Shown here in pieces: positions 1 through 8,781 of a DNA stretch of 64,000 nucleotides. This stretch comes from Morganella psychrotolerans (GTDB lineage Bacteria; Pseudomonadota; Gammaproteobacteria; Enterobacterales; Enterobacteriaceae): assembly GCF_001676055.1 (NCBI RefSeq), contig NZ_LZEX01000001.1:372001-436000 (forward strand). Reading direction: 5' to 3'. The notes under the pieces are model-generated. The model saw only the letters and a list, made by a program, of their open reading frames with translations, did no database searches and was not told where the DNA came from. How positions within the stretch are numbered: the first letter of the stretch is position 1; each line of letters begins with the position of its first letter. The translations under genes were made by a program, and so were the position numbers.

Positions 1-784
1 GTTGTTCAATCTTCAGTGCCGCCAACCTGCCCGCCGCAATCAGCGGGTCAGCACGGTGCGCCGGCATCATGGCCACACACAGCCCCGCCTCCACACACGC
101 AATTCCGCTGTCCCAGTCAGGGACTATCAGGCGGCGCTGGTTATCCAGCGCCCAGGTGTCGCGTTTGGGCAGCGAACGGGACGTATCTTCCAGACACAAA
201 CTCGGGTACAGCACTATTTCTTCATTGCTCAGAAGACTGCCCGACGATGCCAGCGGGTGTGTTGTACTGACCACCGCCCGCCACGGCATAAATCCCATAT
301 CACGGAAATTATAGCGCTCACCGATGGGCGATGCCCGGGTTGCGCCAATTGCCACATCCACCCGCCTGTCCACCAGTGCATCCCATACCCCGTTAAACAC
401 TTCCGGATAAATAAACAGCTCAATATCCGGGAAATGATGGTAAAAATCCAACAGAAGTCGCGTTATTCGTGCCGGTTTCACGATACAGTCAACCGCAATA
501 CTGAATTCGCCACGCCATCCGTTGGCTATCATCTGACATTGATGCCGTGTGGATTTCATTTTTTTGATAACAGTCCGTGCTTCCCTGACGAACAATACAC
601 CTGCAGGGGTCAGTTCCACATCTCTGTGGCGTCGTTCAAACAGCGGTACTGCCAGCCACTCTTCCAGTTGGCGGACACTGTAGCTTATCGCAGAGGGCAC
701 GCGGTGAAGTTCTTCTGCCGCCGCACTGAAGCTGCCTGTCCGTGCTACTGCATCAACCACATCCAGCGTATATTCTGACCACAT
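1..784 (-). CDS. punR: LysR-family regulator PunR (YdhB), 3' end cut by window edge
   Basis: Read on the minus strand from ATG at 784 (GGAGG ribosome site 5 nt upstream); the frame is open to the window edge, so the C-terminus is missing. The N-terminus starts MWSEYTLDVVDAVARTGSFS, followed by the LysR winged-helix segment (SAAAEELHRVPSAISYSVRQ) and the ELTPAG linker typical of the family, then the substrate-binding domain. The protein resembles E. coli PunR closely through the HTH and effector domain. It is divergent from the punC transporter gene, the usual LysR regulator-target layout; in E. coli PunR activates punC in response to purines. Cytoplasmic DNA-binding protein. Identity is strong because of both sequence and neighbour. 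Confidence 0.9.
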   Translation of the reverse strand, partial: MWSEYTLDVVDAVARTGSFSAAAEELHRVPSAISYSVRQLEEWLAVPLFERRHRDVELTPAGVLFVREARTVIKKMKSTRHQCQMIANGWRGEFSIAVDCIVKPARITRLLLDFYHHFPDIELFIYPEVFNGVWDALVDRRVDVAIGATRASPIGERYNFRDMGFMPWRAVVSTTHPLASSGSLLSNEEIVLYPSLCLEDTSRSLPKRDTWALDNQRRLIVPDWDSGIACVEAGLCVAMMPAHRADPLIAAGRLAALKIEQ

Positions 785-918
785 AACCCCTCCTTTCAAA
801 TTTTTTCACAGCAATGTGCAAATAATAACGTTTTACAAAGAAAATTTCGAATGGTTAAAATAACCACTTACGAATTATACTTTCGCACAACATTTATTTA
901 ACATTCAGGTATTCATTT
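785..918. promoter_or_regulatory. punR/punC divergent control region with perfect dyad
   Basis: This 134-bp AT-rich gap separates two divergent starts. It contains a perfect inverted repeat TGGTTA-AAA-TAACCA at 852-866 and a TATACT -10-like hexamer for punC at 876-881. The position is where a LysR regulator would bind; assignment of the dyad to PunR is inference. Confidence 0.5.
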
Positions 919-2133
919 GTGACTGTCCAAAAATCGCCTTCCCGCGGCTTCCTTTTTTATCTCGCCGGACTCAGCATGCTGGGTTATCTCGCGATTGATA
1001 TGTATCTCCCTGCTTTCGGTATGATGCAGGCATCTTTAAACTCAAGTGCCAGTGCCATCAGCGCCAGCCTGAGTATCTTCCTGGTCGGTTTTGCTATTGG
1101 TCAGCTGTTATGGGGCCCGCTTTCCGATAAAATCGGGCGCAAGCCGGTTCTGCTGATGGGATTAGGGCTGTTTGCCCTGAGCTGTCTGGCGATGGTCTGG
1201 GTATCCACCCCTGCACAACTTTTATTACTGCGCTTTGTACAGGCGGTCAGTGTCTGTTCTGCTGCGGTTACCTGGCAGGCTCTGGTAATTGACCGCTATG
1301 ACAGCCACCGCGCACAGCGTGTTTTCGCAGCGATTATGCCGCTGGTTGCCCTCTCTCCGGCGCTTGCCCCTCTGCTCGGTGCCTGGCTGCTCAACCATGG
1401 CGGCTGGCATGAGATTTTCCTGTTACTCGGCGGCATTACGGTTCTGATCCTTATTCCGACGTTAGTTCTGAAAGAAAAACACGCTCTTGCCGCACCGGAC
1501 AGTATCAAACCCAAAAAACAGGCGATCTCGTTCTTCCGCCTGCTGAAATCACCGGTATACAGCGGTAATGTGCTGATTTATGCCGCGTGCAGTGCCGGGT
1601 TCTTTGCCTGGCTGACCGGCTCACCGTTTATCCTGCGTGATATGGGATATAATCCGAATGATATCGGATTGAGCTATATTCCTCAGACCATTGCCTTTAT
1701 GGTCGGCGGATACGGCTGCCGTGCCCTATTGTCCCATGTGAAAGGAAAAACGCTGCTGCCGTTCCTGCTGGCAGGCTATGCCGTCAGCATGATAAGCCTG
1801 TATGCGATGGCCAAATTCGGTAATCCGTCGCTGCTTGAGATCCTGATCCCGTTCTGCTTTATGGCGGCAATGAACGGCGCATCATATCCGATCGCGGTAT
1901 CAAATGCCCTGGCCGTTTATCCGGCACACAGTGGTAAAGCGGCGGCGTTACAAAATGCAATCCAGTTGGGATTATGTTCTGCCATCAGTTTCCTTGTCTC
2001 TGCCCTGATGGATAATCCGCTGCTCTCAACAACCGCAGTCATGGCAGCAACGGTGATCCTGGCGGCCGGCGGCTATATTATGCAGCACCGCTCATCCCGG
2101 ACAACCGTGACTATTGCGGAACAAAATCAATAG
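919..2133 (+). CDS. punC: MFS purine nucleoside exporter PunC (YdhC, Bcr/CflA type)
   Basis: A 404-residue inner-membrane transporter of the DHA1 drug/metabolite family with about 12 hydrophobic segments. The MFS motif between TM2 and TM3 is visible as [11 protein letters not shown] at residues 66-76, and TM1 contains [13 protein letters not shown] as in Bcr/CflA proteins. E. coli PunC is 403 residues. The start is GTG at 919; ribosome site is weak (AGGT). It lies divergent to punR and upstream of cfa as in E. coli. In E. coli the protein is linked to purine nucleoside export and uptake responses; substrate specificity here is inferred from homology. A Rho-independent terminator follows at 2166. 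Confidence 0.88.
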   Translation: MTVQKSPSRGFLFYLAGLSMLGYLAIDMYLPAFGMMQASLNSSASAISASLSIFLVGFAIGQLLWGPLSDKIGRKPVLLMGLGLFALSCLAMVWVSTPAQLLLLRFVQAVSVCSAAVTWQALVIDRYDSHRAQRVFAAIMPLVALSPALAPLLGAWLLNHGGWHEIFLLLGGITVLILIPTLVLKEKHALAAPDSIKPKKQAISFFRLLKSPVYSGNVLIYAACSAGFFAWLTGSPFILRDMGYNPNDIGLSYIPQTIAFMVGGYGCRALLSHVKGKTLLPFLLAGYAVSMISLYAMAKFGNPSLLEILIPFCFMAAMNGASYPIAVSNALAVYPAHSGKAAALQNAIQLGLCSAISFLVSALMDNPLLSTTAVMAATVILAAGGYIMQHRSSRTTVTIAEQNQ

Positions 2134-2146
2134 ATTGCAACCATAT

Positions 2147-2160
2147 TAAGAATATTCCTA
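2147..2160. promoter_or_regulatory. Perfect RcsAB box consensus
   Basis: TAAGAATATTCCTA matches the published RcsAB box consensus at all 14 positions and is embedded in a near palindrome. It sits 14 bp after the punC stop and just before the punC terminator, about 240 bp upstream of cfa. Whether RcsB (with RcsA or another partner) binds here, and which gene it would control, is not shown by sequence. Confidence 0.5.
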
Positions 2161-2165
2161 ATTAT

Positions 2166-2193
2166 AAGCCGTACTCTGTTACGGCTTTTTTTG
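2166..2193 (+). terminator. Rho-independent terminator of punC
   Basis: AAGCCGTA - CTCTGT - TACGGCTT forms an 8-bp stem followed by a run of T. Confidence 0.85.
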
Positions 2194-2401
2194 TCATTGA
2201 AATTTACTCTCAGCCTCCTATACTTTTCAGACAATTAGTCTTAAATCCGGATTTTGAACTTTATTTTTGTCTTAAAGATAACATTAATATGACAACTGTC
2301 ACCAGGTGACGGATTTCATGCCTTGTTCTGTTATTCCTGCACAACATAACTGATATTAATAAAGTCCTCAAAATCCCGTTTTGATAAAAATTGGAGATAA
2401 C
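2194..2401 (+). promoter_or_regulatory. cfa upstream/leader region
   Basis: Gap of about 200 bp before cfa. It holds a perfect dyad GTCACC-A-GGTGAC at 2298-2310, two GTCTTAAA direct repeats at 2238 and 2269, and a GGAG ribosome site at 2392-2395. E. coli cfa has two promoters and a long leader targeted by small RNAs; no particular promoter can be fixed here by eye. Confidence 0.4.
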
Positions 2402-3565
2402 ATGAGTTCTGATTGTATCGAAAATCAAAAAACGCCGGCTGATGCCTGGCAGCGGATTGCCTCCGACCTTTTAAATGAAGCCGGTATTGAAATTAACGGC
2501 ACCCGCCCTTTTGATATACAGGTGCACAATAACCATTTTTTTAAACGGGTATTGCAGCAGGGATCGATGGGACTGGGTGAGAGTTACATGGACGGTTGGT
2601 GGGACTGTGAGCGTTTGGATCTTTTTTTCCAACGTGTGCTGCGTGCCGGGCTGGAAGACAAACTTCCGAAAAATATCAATGATGTGGTTAAAATTGCTAT
2701 GGCGCGCCTGCGTAATCTTCAGACCCGTAAGCGGGCGAGGATTGTGGGTGAAGAGCATTATGATCTGGGCAATGATCTGTTTGAGCGCATGCTCGACCCA
2801 TATATGCAATACTCCTGCGGCTACTGGAAAGACCTGAGCAATACCCCGGAAAACCTGCCTCTGGCGCAGGAACAAAAGCTGCATCTTATCTGTGAAAAAT
2901 TACAGCTCAAACCCGGTATGCGGCTTCTGGATATCGGTTGCGGATGGGGTGGACTGGCGGCTTATGCGGCAAAACATTTTTCCGTATCTGTTACCGGGGT
3001 AACTATTTCAGCCGAACAACAAAAATATGCACAAACACGCTGTGCTGATCTTGATGTCAATATTATCCTGGAAGATTACCGCGATTTAAATGAACAATTT
3101 GACCGGATAGTGTCGGTCGGGATGTTTGAGCATGTCGGGCCGAAAAATTACGCGACGTATTTTGATGTGGTAAAACGCAATCTGAAGCCGGATGGTCTTT
3201 TCTTATTACACACTATCGGCTCAAACCGGAATAAAGTGAATGTTGATGCCTGGATAGGGAAGTATATTTTCCCGAATGGCTGTCTGCCCTCTGTACAAAA
3301 TATCGGTGACAGCAGTGAAAATAAATTAGTCATGGAAGACTGGCATAATTTCGGTGCGGATTATGACCGGACACTGATGGCGTGGCATGCCCGTTTTCTG
3401 GATGCATGGCCTGAGCTGGAGCAGAATTACACTCCCCGCTTCAAACGGATGTTTACCTACTATCTGAATGCCTGTGCCGGAGCTTTCCGTGCCCGTGATA
3501 TTCAGTTATGGCAGATATTATGGAGTCCGCAGGGCTGTGAAGGTGGTTTGCGCGTTGCCCGCTGA
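2402..3565 (+). CDS. cfa: Cyclopropane-fatty-acyl-phospholipid synthase
   Basis: Cytosolic, membrane-associated methyltransferase that adds a methylene group from S-adenosylmethionine across cis double bonds of phospholipid acyl chains, mainly on entry to stationary phase or in acid. The start at 2402 (MSSDCIENQK) is chosen for the GGAG site 6 nt upstream and match to the E. coli N-terminus; an upstream TTG would add seven residues. The SAM-binding motif LLDIGCGWGG is at residues 175-184 and the conserved cysteine at 139 (QYSCGYW). C-terminus ends NGxRVAR-like (GGLRVAR) as in E. coli. At 387 residues it is five longer than E. coli Cfa, with a small insertion around residues 145-157. Confidence 0.97.
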   Translation: MSSDCIENQKTPADAWQRIASDLLNEAGIEINGTRPFDIQVHNNHFFKRVLQQGSMGLGESYMDGWWDCERLDLFFQRVLRAGLEDKLPKNINDVVKIAMARLRNLQTRKRARIVGEEHYDLGNDLFERMLDPYMQYSCGYWKDLSNTPENLPLAQEQKLHLICEKLQLKPGMRLLDIGCGWGGLAAYAAKHFSVSVTGVTISAEQQKYAQTRCADLDVNIILEDYRDLNEQFDRIVSVGMFEHVGPKNYATYFDVVKRNLKPDGLFLLHTIGSNRNKVNVDAWIGKYIFPNGCLPSVQNIGDSSENKLVMEDWHNFGADYDRTLMAWHARFLDAWPELEQNYTPRFKRMFTYYLNACAGAFRARDIQLWQILWSPQGCEGGLRVAR

Positions 3566-3579
3566 ACGCGTCAGACATA

Positions 3580-3622
3580 AAAAAATCCGGACTGATACCA
3601 AACCAGTGCCGGATTTTTTTTA
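3580..3622. terminator. Bidirectional terminator between cfa and ribE
   Basis: A-run, TCCGG-ACTG stem, loop, CAGT-G-CCGGA stem and T-run; both strands read hairpin plus T-tract, so it can serve cfa and the convergent ribE transcript. Confidence 0.8.
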
Positions 3623-3631
3623 TATCTGTAG

Positions 3632-3743
3632 TCAGGACTATTGATCAATCAGGACTATTGATCAATCAGGACTATTGATCAATCAGGACTATTGATCAAT
3701 CAGGACTATTGATCAATCAGGACTATTGATCAATCAGGACTAT
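3632..3743. repeat. 17-bp tandem repeat, six full copies plus a partial one
   Basis: The unit TCAGGACTATTGATCAA is repeated exactly at 3632, 3649, 3666, 3683, 3700 and 3717, then breaks off inside a seventh copy that contains the ribE stop codon (3740-3742). Each unit carries the palindrome TTGATCAA, giving six Dam (GATC) sites at 17-bp spacing. The array therefore looks like amplification of the extreme 3' end of ribE. It lies outside the coding frame and between convergent genes. Confidence 0.95.
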
Positions 3744-4399
3744 GCCGGCTCTGTTGTCGCAGGCGGTGTCTGTGATCCCTGTGACTGCTGTTCTTTTTGC
3801 ATCAGTACGCGCTCAACCGTATCAACAATCGCCTGTGTCTGTGGATCAAGCTCAATATTCACTTTATCCCCCAACCGTTTTTTACCCAGCGTTGTGCGGG
3901 TGCAGGTCTCCGGGATCAGATGCACGCAAAAGCGATTATTGACCACATCACCGATAGTCAGGCTGATGCCGTCAATACCGACAAATCCTTTATGCAGGAT
4001 ATATTTCATCAGCAATTTATCTTCAATACGCAGCCAGATCTGGTAATTATTTTCCGATACAAAAATTTTGGCAATTTCTGCCGTGGTAACAATATGGCCT
4101 GACATAATATGCCCGCCGATTTCATCACCATATTTTGCAGCTCTTTCCAGATTAACATTATCACCGGTTTTCAGGCTGCCGAGGTTTGTCAGTCTTAACG
4201 TTTCCTTAACCAGATCAAAGCTGACTAAATCGCCGTCAATTTTTGTGACCGTCAGACAGCAACCGTTGTGTGCAACCGAGGCGCCCGTTTCGATTCCGCC
4301 CAGTAATTCCGGCGGAAATTTTACAGTATGAACACGAAAGTTCTCTTTTTCTTCAATGGCGACGACGGGGCCTTTGCCTTGTACAATCCCGGTAAACAT
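3740..4399 (-). CDS. ribE: Riboflavin synthase alpha chain
   Basis: Catalyses dismutation of two 6,7-dimethyl-8-ribityllumazine molecules to riboflavin, last step of flavin synthesis, as a cytosolic trimer. The start [10 protein letters not shown] is the family signature. Two lumazine-binding barrels are evident: first half with [13 protein letters not shown] (39-51), second with GGHIMSGHI (95-103) and [12 protein letters not shown] (138-149). Length 219 against about 213 in E. coli, the extra residues lying in a Gln/Pro/Thr-rich tail. The gene is called ribC in older E. coli nomenclature. It is divergent from mdtK and its stop codon lies in the first unit of a tandem repeat array. Confidence 0.96.
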   Translation of the reverse strand: MFTGIVQGKGPVVAIEEKENFRVHTVKFPPELLGGIETGASVAHNGCCLTVTKIDGDLVSFDLVKETLRLTNLGSLKTGDNVNLERAAKYGDEIGGHIMSGHIVTTAEIAKIFVSENNYQIWLRIEDKLLMKYILHKGFVGIDGISLTIGDVVNNRFCVHLIPETCTRTTLGKKRLGDKVNIELDPQTQAIVDTVERVLMQKEQQSQGSQTPPATTEPA

Positions 4400-4608
4400 G
4401 CGGATCTCCAGTCAGTAAATAAGTAGATTTATTGAGTTTATCCTACAATACAGAATTAAACAGCCCTCCTCCCGTCATCCCGCACATTTAATTGTATTGG
4501 TTTGTGTTGGCTTAGTCGTTAGAATAACCAATCGTATGCTCCGGTAAATTATCAACGTATTCCGGAATCTCTTTCCTTACTCTTCTCTCTGTATAAAAGG
4601 TGTTTTAC

Positions 4609-5982
4609 GTGCAGAAGTATTTAAAAGAAGCGCGTACTTTGCTCGCTCTTGGTATTCCCGTTATTATCGCTCAGTTTTCCCAGACCGCGATGGGTGTGGT
4701 TGATACCGTGATGGCCGGCAGAGTCAGCGCGACAGATATGTCCGCCGTTGCCGTCGGCACCTCTATCTGGCTGCCCGCAATATTATTCGGTCATGGACTG
4801 TTAATGGCGCTGACCCCGATTGTGGCACAAATGAACGGCTCCGGCCGCCGTCCCCTGATAGCAAATCAGATACAGCAGGGAATGTGGCTGGCAACATTTT
4901 TATCCGTTCTGGTCATTGCCGTGCTCTATAACAGCCGGTTTGTTATTGAAAACATGCCGCATATTGACCCTTTGCTGGCTGAAAAAGCCGTCGGATTCAC
5001 CCATGCCATTATGTGGGGCGCACCCGGCTACCTTTATTATCAGGTGCTGCGTAGTCAGTGTGAGGGATTGTCCAAAACCAAGCCCGGAATGGTCATTGGT
5101 TTTCTGGGGCTGCTGGTAAATATCCCGATTAACTATATCTTTATTTACGGGAAATTCGGCATGCCCGCACTCGGTGGCGTGGGTTGCGGTGTGGCAACCG
5201 CCTCCGTGTTCTGGGCAATGTTCTTGTTTATGCGCTGGTATGTCAAACGCGCCCGCTCTCAGCGGGATGTGCGTCCGAAACAGCGTTTTGCAGCACCCGA
5301 CTGGGCAATCATGAAGCGGATAACCTTGCTGGGCCTGCCTATCGCGTTAGCCTTATTCTTTGAAGTGACGCTGTTCGCGGTTGTTGCTCTGCTGGTCGCA
5401 CCTTTGGGCGTCACGGCAGTCGCCGGGCATCAGATAGCGCTGAATTTCAGCTCTATGATGTTTATGTTCCCGATTTCACTCGGTATCGCCACCACTATCC
5501 GGATTGGCTTTAATCTCGGGAAAGATTCCCCGGAGAAAGCGAAGGTATCCTCCTATACCGGGCTTGGCGTCGGTCTGATGATCGCGGCAATGACGGCACT
5601 CTTTACCGTGCTGCTGCGTGAACCTATCGCCCTGCTGTATAACGATAACCCGGAAGTGGTACTGATGGCATCCGGTCTGATGCTGCTGGCGGGCGTCTAT
5701 CAGCTGTCTGACTCTGTTCAGGTGATTGGTGCAGGTGTCCTGCGCGGATATAAAGATACCCGCGCCATCTTCTTTATTACCTTTGTTGCTTACTGGGTTC
5801 TGGGGCTGCCAATCGGCTATATCTTAGGATTAACGGATTGGATAGTACCGGCGATGGGACCACAAGGTTTCTGGGTTGGTTTTATCATCGGCTTAACCTC
5901 TGCGGCAATCGGAATGGCCTGCCGGATCCTGTGGTTACAGAAACAGCCGGACAGTTTTATTCTGCAACGCGCGGGGCGTTAA
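4609..5982 (+). CDS. mdtK: MATE-family multidrug/Na+ antiporter MdtK (NorM)
   Basis: Inner-membrane efflux protein of the MATE family that exports cationic drugs and fluoroquinolones in exchange for Na+ or H+. About twelve hydrophobic segments in two symmetrical halves; conserved stretches [14 protein letters not shown] (residues about 26-39), [11 protein letters not shown] and [15 protein letters not shown] match MdtK of enterobacteria. The GTG at 4609 is taken as start because AAAAGG lies 8 nt upstream and this gives 457 residues, the E. coli length; an upstream GTG at 4600 overlaps the ribosome site. Confidence 0.95.
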   Translation: MQKYLKEARTLLALGIPVIIAQFSQTAMGVVDTVMAGRVSATDMSAVAVGTSIWLPAILFGHGLLMALTPIVAQMNGSGRRPLIANQIQQGMWLATFLSVLVIAVLYNSRFVIENMPHIDPLLAEKAVGFTHAIMWGAPGYLYYQVLRSQCEGLSKTKPGMVIGFLGLLVNIPINYIFIYGKFGMPALGGVGCGVATASVFWAMFLFMRWYVKRARSQRDVRPKQRFAAPDWAIMKRITLLGLPIALALFFEVTLFAVVALLVAPLGVTAVAGHQIALNFSSMMFMFPISLGIATTIRIGFNLGKDSPEKAKVSSYTGLGVGLMIAAMTALFTVLLREPIALLYNDNPEVVLMASGLMLLAGVYQLSDSVQVIGAGVLRGYKDTRAIFFITFVAYWVLGLPIGYILGLTDWIVPAMGPQGFWVGFIIGLTSAAIGMACRILWLQKQPDSFILQRAGR

Positions 5983-6076
5983 TCCTTTTTCCCGCCGGGT
6001 AACACAGGGGAATGCACATATTTCAATCCGATAGCGTTAAATACGAGCAGTCGGACACGAAAATGTGTTTTTCCCC

Positions 6077-6105
6077 TTGCAAGAGTCGGTTCTGATCGTT
6101 AATAT
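6077..6105 (+). promoter_or_regulatory. tRNA-Val promoter
   Basis: TTGCAA (6077-6082), 17-bp spacer, TAATAT (6100-6105); predicted start near 6112, 26 bp before the mature tRNA. Confidence 0.7.
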
Positions 6106-6137
6106 TCGTCTCCGTTGTCAGCGGAATTATAAATAAT

Positions 6138-6214
6138 GCGTCCATAGCTCAGTTGGTTAGAGCACCACCTTGACATGGTGGGGGTCGGTGGTTCGAGTCC
6201 ACTTGGACGCACCA
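6138..6214 (+). tRNA. tRNA-Val, anticodon GAC
   Basis: A 77-nt cloverleaf with genomically encoded CCA. The acceptor stem GCGTCCA pairs with TGGACGC, the D arm has AGCTCAGTTGGTTAGAGC, the anticodon stem is CCACC/GGTGG with loop TTGACAT (anticodon GAC at 6172-6174), and the T loop is GTTCGAGTC. E. coli has the paired valV-valW GAC genes at this same place beside mdtK; here only one copy is seen. Confidence 0.98.
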
Positions 6215-6362
6215 TTTCTTGCAGTATCCGGTTTCATCCCCTCTTTAATATTAATTCATTTGGTTACTTTTATTCTGACCGTCGGATTACGTGTTTTCGT
6301 CTGAAACTAAACCCCTTTCCTTGCGTTAACTCAATGATGTTAATTTATTTTTGATTTTATGA

Positions 6363-6417
6363 TTCAAATCACACTAATAACCCTCTATAATGCCCGCACA
6401 GTTGTTGAATGGATTCA
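6363..6417 (+). promoter_or_regulatory. pykF promoter with Cra (FruR) operator
   Basis: A consensus -10 TATAAT at 6386-6391 is preceded 17 bp upstream by TTCAAA (6363-6368). Just downstream of the predicted start lies TGAATGGATTCA (6406-6417), a good match to the Cra operator. This position predicts repression by Cra, relieved by fructose phosphates, as known for pykF in E. coli. The rest of the 6215-6627 gap is a roughly 230-nt leader with no further feature recognised. Confidence 0.75.
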
Positions 6418-6627
6418 GCTTATTGATTTATCGGCAATGAAACAGAGTGAACCTTAGCGGATCTCTGTATACTGAATCTGTTCTTTTACAAAAACGACTT
6501 ATTTTAATAACCCGGGAACCCTGACAATCGCCTATCCTTAAAGATATGATGTGAGACGTTTGTTAACGCTCATGTCAGATACCAGCGGTTGTTCACTATT
6601 TACTCTCATAACTGTAGATGGGCTGTC

Positions 6628-8040
6628 ATGAAAAAGACGAAAATTGTTTGTACTATCGGACCTAAAACCGAATCAGAAGAGAAACTGGAAGCACTGTTAG
6701 ATGCCGGCATGAACGTGATGCGACTGAACTTCTCCCACGGCGATTATGAAGAACACGGCCAGCGCATCAAAAACCTGCGTGCTGTCTGTGAACGTACCGG
6801 TAAGAAAGCAGCCATTTTACTTGATACCAAAGGTCCTGAAATCCGGACCATCAAACTGGAAGGCGGTAATGATTTCGCCCTGGTTGCGGGTCAGACCTTT
6901 ACCTTTACCACTGATAAATCTGTCATCGGTAACAGCGAACGTGTTGCTGTCACCTATCCGGGCTTCGCCAAAGATCTGAAACCGGGCAATATTGTACTGG
7001 TCGATGATGGTCTTATCGGCATGCGTGTTAAAGAAACCACCGCAACAGAAGTCATTTGTGATGTGCTCAACAGCGGTGACCTCGGTGAAAACAAAGGTGT
7101 AAACCTGCCGAATGTGTCAATTGGTCTGCCTGCACTGGCTGAGAAAGACAAACAGGATCTTATTTTCGGCTGTCAGCAGAATGTTGACTTCGTTGCCGCC
7201 TCTTTCATCCGTAAACGTTCAGACGTTGATGAAATCCGCGCTCATCTGCAGGCCAACGGTGGCGCGCACATCCAGATTATTTCTAAAATCGAAAATCAGG
7301 AAGGGATGAACAACTTCGATGAAATCCTCGAAGCATCCGACGGGATCATGGTTGCCCGTGGTGACCTCGGTGTTGAAATTCCGGTTGAAGAAGTCATTTT
7401 TGCACAAAAACTGATGATCGAAAAATGTAATACCGCACGTAAAGTCGTTATTACTGCCACACAAATGCTTGATTCCATGATCAAAAACCCGCGCCCTACC
7501 CGTGCAGAAGCCGGTGACGTTGCGAACGCCATCCTCGACGGTACAGATGCCGTGATGCTGTCCGGTGAAAGTGCAAAAGGGAAATACCCGGTTGAAGCCG
7601 TAACGATTATGGCGACCATCTGTGAGCGTACTGATCGCGTGATGCACAGCCGTCTGGGTGAGTTACGCGCGGGTCATAAACTGCGTGTAACAGAAGCAGT
7701 CTGCCGTGGCGCAGTTGAAATGTCAGAAAACCTGGATGCACCACTGATTGTTGTTGCAACCGTCGGCGGAAAATCAGCAAAATCTGTCCGCAAATACTTC
7801 CCGAAAGCCCCTATTCTGGCGCTGACCACCAATCCGACCACTGCCCGTCAGCTTCTGCTGGTAAAAGGTGTGACCACAAAACTGGTCAGTGAAATATCAT
7901 CAACGGATGATTTCTACCGCATCGGACGTGAAACCGCATTAGAAAGTGGTCTGGCTGTAAACGGCGAAATTGTGGTAATGGTTTCCGGTGCATTAGTTCC
8001 GAGTGGCACCACTAATACCTCGTCTGTCCAGTTACTGTAG
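6628..8040 (+). CDS. pykF: Pyruvate kinase I (fructose-1,6-bisphosphate activated)
   Basis: Cytosolic glycolytic enzyme converting phosphoenolpyruvate and ADP to pyruvate and ATP, as a tetramer. Starting at ATG 6628 gives [12 protein letters not shown] and exactly 470 residues, the E. coli length; an upstream in-frame codon at 6589 would add 13 residues with no family support. Substrate-loop Arg32 (MRLNFSHG), catalytic Lys220 ([10 protein letters not shown]) and metal-binding Glu222 are present, as is the ATQMLDSMI signature. Followed by a strong terminator at 8068. Synteny pykF-lpp-ldtE is that of E. coli. Confidence 0.97.
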   Translation: MKKTKIVCTIGPKTESEEKLEALLDAGMNVMRLNFSHGDYEEHGQRIKNLRAVCERTGKKAAILLDTKGPEIRTIKLEGGNDFALVAGQTFTFTTDKSVIGNSERVAVTYPGFAKDLKPGNIVLVDDGLIGMRVKETTATEVICDVLNSGDLGENKGVNLPNVSIGLPALAEKDKQDLIFGCQQNVDFVAASFIRKRSDVDEIRAHLQANGGAHIQIISKIENQEGMNNFDEILEASDGIMVARGDLGVEIPVEEVIFAQKLMIEKCNTARKVVITATQMLDSMIKNPRPTRAEAGDVANAILDGTDAVMLSGESAKGKYPVEAVTIMATICERTDRVMHSRLGELRAGHKLRVTEAVCRGAVEMSENLDAPLIVVATVGGKSAKSVRKYFPKAPILALTTNPTTARQLLLVKGVTTKLVSEISSTDDFYRIGRETALESGLAVNGEIVVMVSGALVPSGTTNTSSVQLL

Positions 8041-8067
8041 TTTTTCTGCTATTATCTGAATAATCAG

Positions 8068-8094
8068 CGCACCCGCTTTACGGGTGCGTTTTTT
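8068..8094 (+). terminator. pykF terminator
   Basis: CGCACCCG - CTTTA - CGGGTGCG perfect 8-bp stem followed by TTTTTT. Confidence 0.92.
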
Positions 8095-8290
8095 ATTCTA
8101 AACTGTAAAAGAACATAACAGAAATCCGTATCAGCTCAGGATAATCATCACTTTCCGAATATAAAATGACAGAAAACTGTCCTGTTTATTTCACCATCGG
8201 GATATTTGATTGAAAATCGTGTCGATTATGGTTTTTTTTGATTTTCTTTGCGGTTTTGATAAGATTATCGTTGTAAACGCTGAATTTCTA

Positions 8291-8319
8291 TTCTCTTTCT
8301 GTATTGAAATGTGTAATAT
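8291..8319 (+). promoter_or_regulatory. lpp promoter
   Basis: By comparison with E. coli lpp: -10 TAATAT at 8314-8319 and a poor -35 region around TTCTCT (8291-8296), with predicted start at 8327 where the leader begins GCTACTTGG, close to the E. coli lpp leader. Upstream sequence is strongly A/T rich, as expected for this very strong promoter. The region 8095-8290 shows nothing else. Confidence 0.65.
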
Positions 8320-8364
8320 CATAAGTGCTACTTGGCGATTAACTTTAATCTAGAGGGTATAAAA

Positions 8365-8601
8365 ATGAGTCGTTCTAAAATTGTTTTAGGTGCTGTAATT
8401 TTAGCTTCTGCCTTATTAGCAGGTTGTTCTTCTAACGCTAAATTTGACCAACTGGACAACGACGTTAAAACGCTGAATGCCAAAGTTGATCAGCTGAGCA
8501 ATGACGTTAACGCAATCCGCTCTGATGTTCAGCAGGCTAAAGATGAAGCAGCACGCGCTAACCAACGCTTAGATAACCAGGTTCGTTCTTACAAAAAATA
8601 A
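8365..8601 (+). CDS. lpp: Major outer-membrane (Braun) lipoprotein Lpp
   Basis: A 78-residue lipoprotein, same length as E. coli Lpp. Signal peptide [20 protein letters not shown] with lipobox LAGC (lipidated Cys21), then a heptad-repeat helix ([20 protein letters not shown]) that forms the trimeric coiled coil, and a C-terminal lysine (YKK) that L,D-transpeptidases join to meso-diaminopimelate in peptidoglycan. The start at 8365 follows AGAGGGT; an upstream ATT/ATG-rich extension in the same frame is leader RNA. The neighbouring ldtE encodes an enzyme of the same L,D-transpeptidase class that uses peptidoglycan stems. Confidence 0.97.
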   Translation: MSRSKIVLGAVILASALLAGCSSNAKFDQLDNDVKTLNAKVDQLSNDVNAIRSDVQQAKDEAARANQRLDNQVRSYKK

Positions 8602-8626
8602 TTTGTAACCACGAGCTTAAGAACAG

Positions 8627-8660
8627 ATGGCGTAACATGAAATATGTTACGCCATTTTTT
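8627..8660 (+). terminator. lpp terminator
   Basis: ATGGCGTAACAT - GAAAT - ATGTTACGCCAT, a perfect 12-bp stem, followed by TTTTT. Confidence 0.92.
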
Positions 8661-8687
8661 ATGTCTGCAATCCGTCATCATAGCGAC

Positions 8688-8724
8688 AAAAAAGCCACAT
8701 CCGGTAAATAGCGATGTGGCTTTT
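8688..8724 (-). terminator. ldtE terminator
   Basis: AAAAGCCACATC ... GATGTGGCTTTT inverted repeat with a T-tract on the minus strand (8688-8693), downstream of ldtE. Confidence 0.8.
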
Positions 8725-8745
8725 ATATTATCTTAACAGCCCGGG

Positions 8746-8781
8746 TTATTACTTTTCTTATTACTTTTCTTATTACTCTTC
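8746..8781. repeat. 12-bp tandem repeat at the 3' end of ldtE
   Basis: TTATTACTTTTC at 8746 and 8758 and a one-mismatch copy at 8770; on the minus strand each copy begins with the ldtE stop context (TAATAA). The ldtE stop (8773-8775) lies in the third copy. Confidence 0.85.

Noticed and set aside
2-778. Long plus-strand open frame of 258 codons
   Set aside because: It is the antisense of punR, whose minus-strand frame shows an intact LysR domain; the plus-strand translation is Cys/His/Arg-rich and unlike any protein family.
3632-3743. CRISPR array
   Set aside because: The repeats are directly abutting 17-bp units with no spacers and no cas genes nearby.
4400-4608. FMN riboswitch in the ribE-mdtK gap
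   Set aside because: No RFN-element consensus was seen on the minus strand; in enterics that element belongs to ribB.
6215-6362. Second tRNA-Val copy as in E. coli valV-valW
   Set aside because: No second cloverleaf could be found after the first tRNA.
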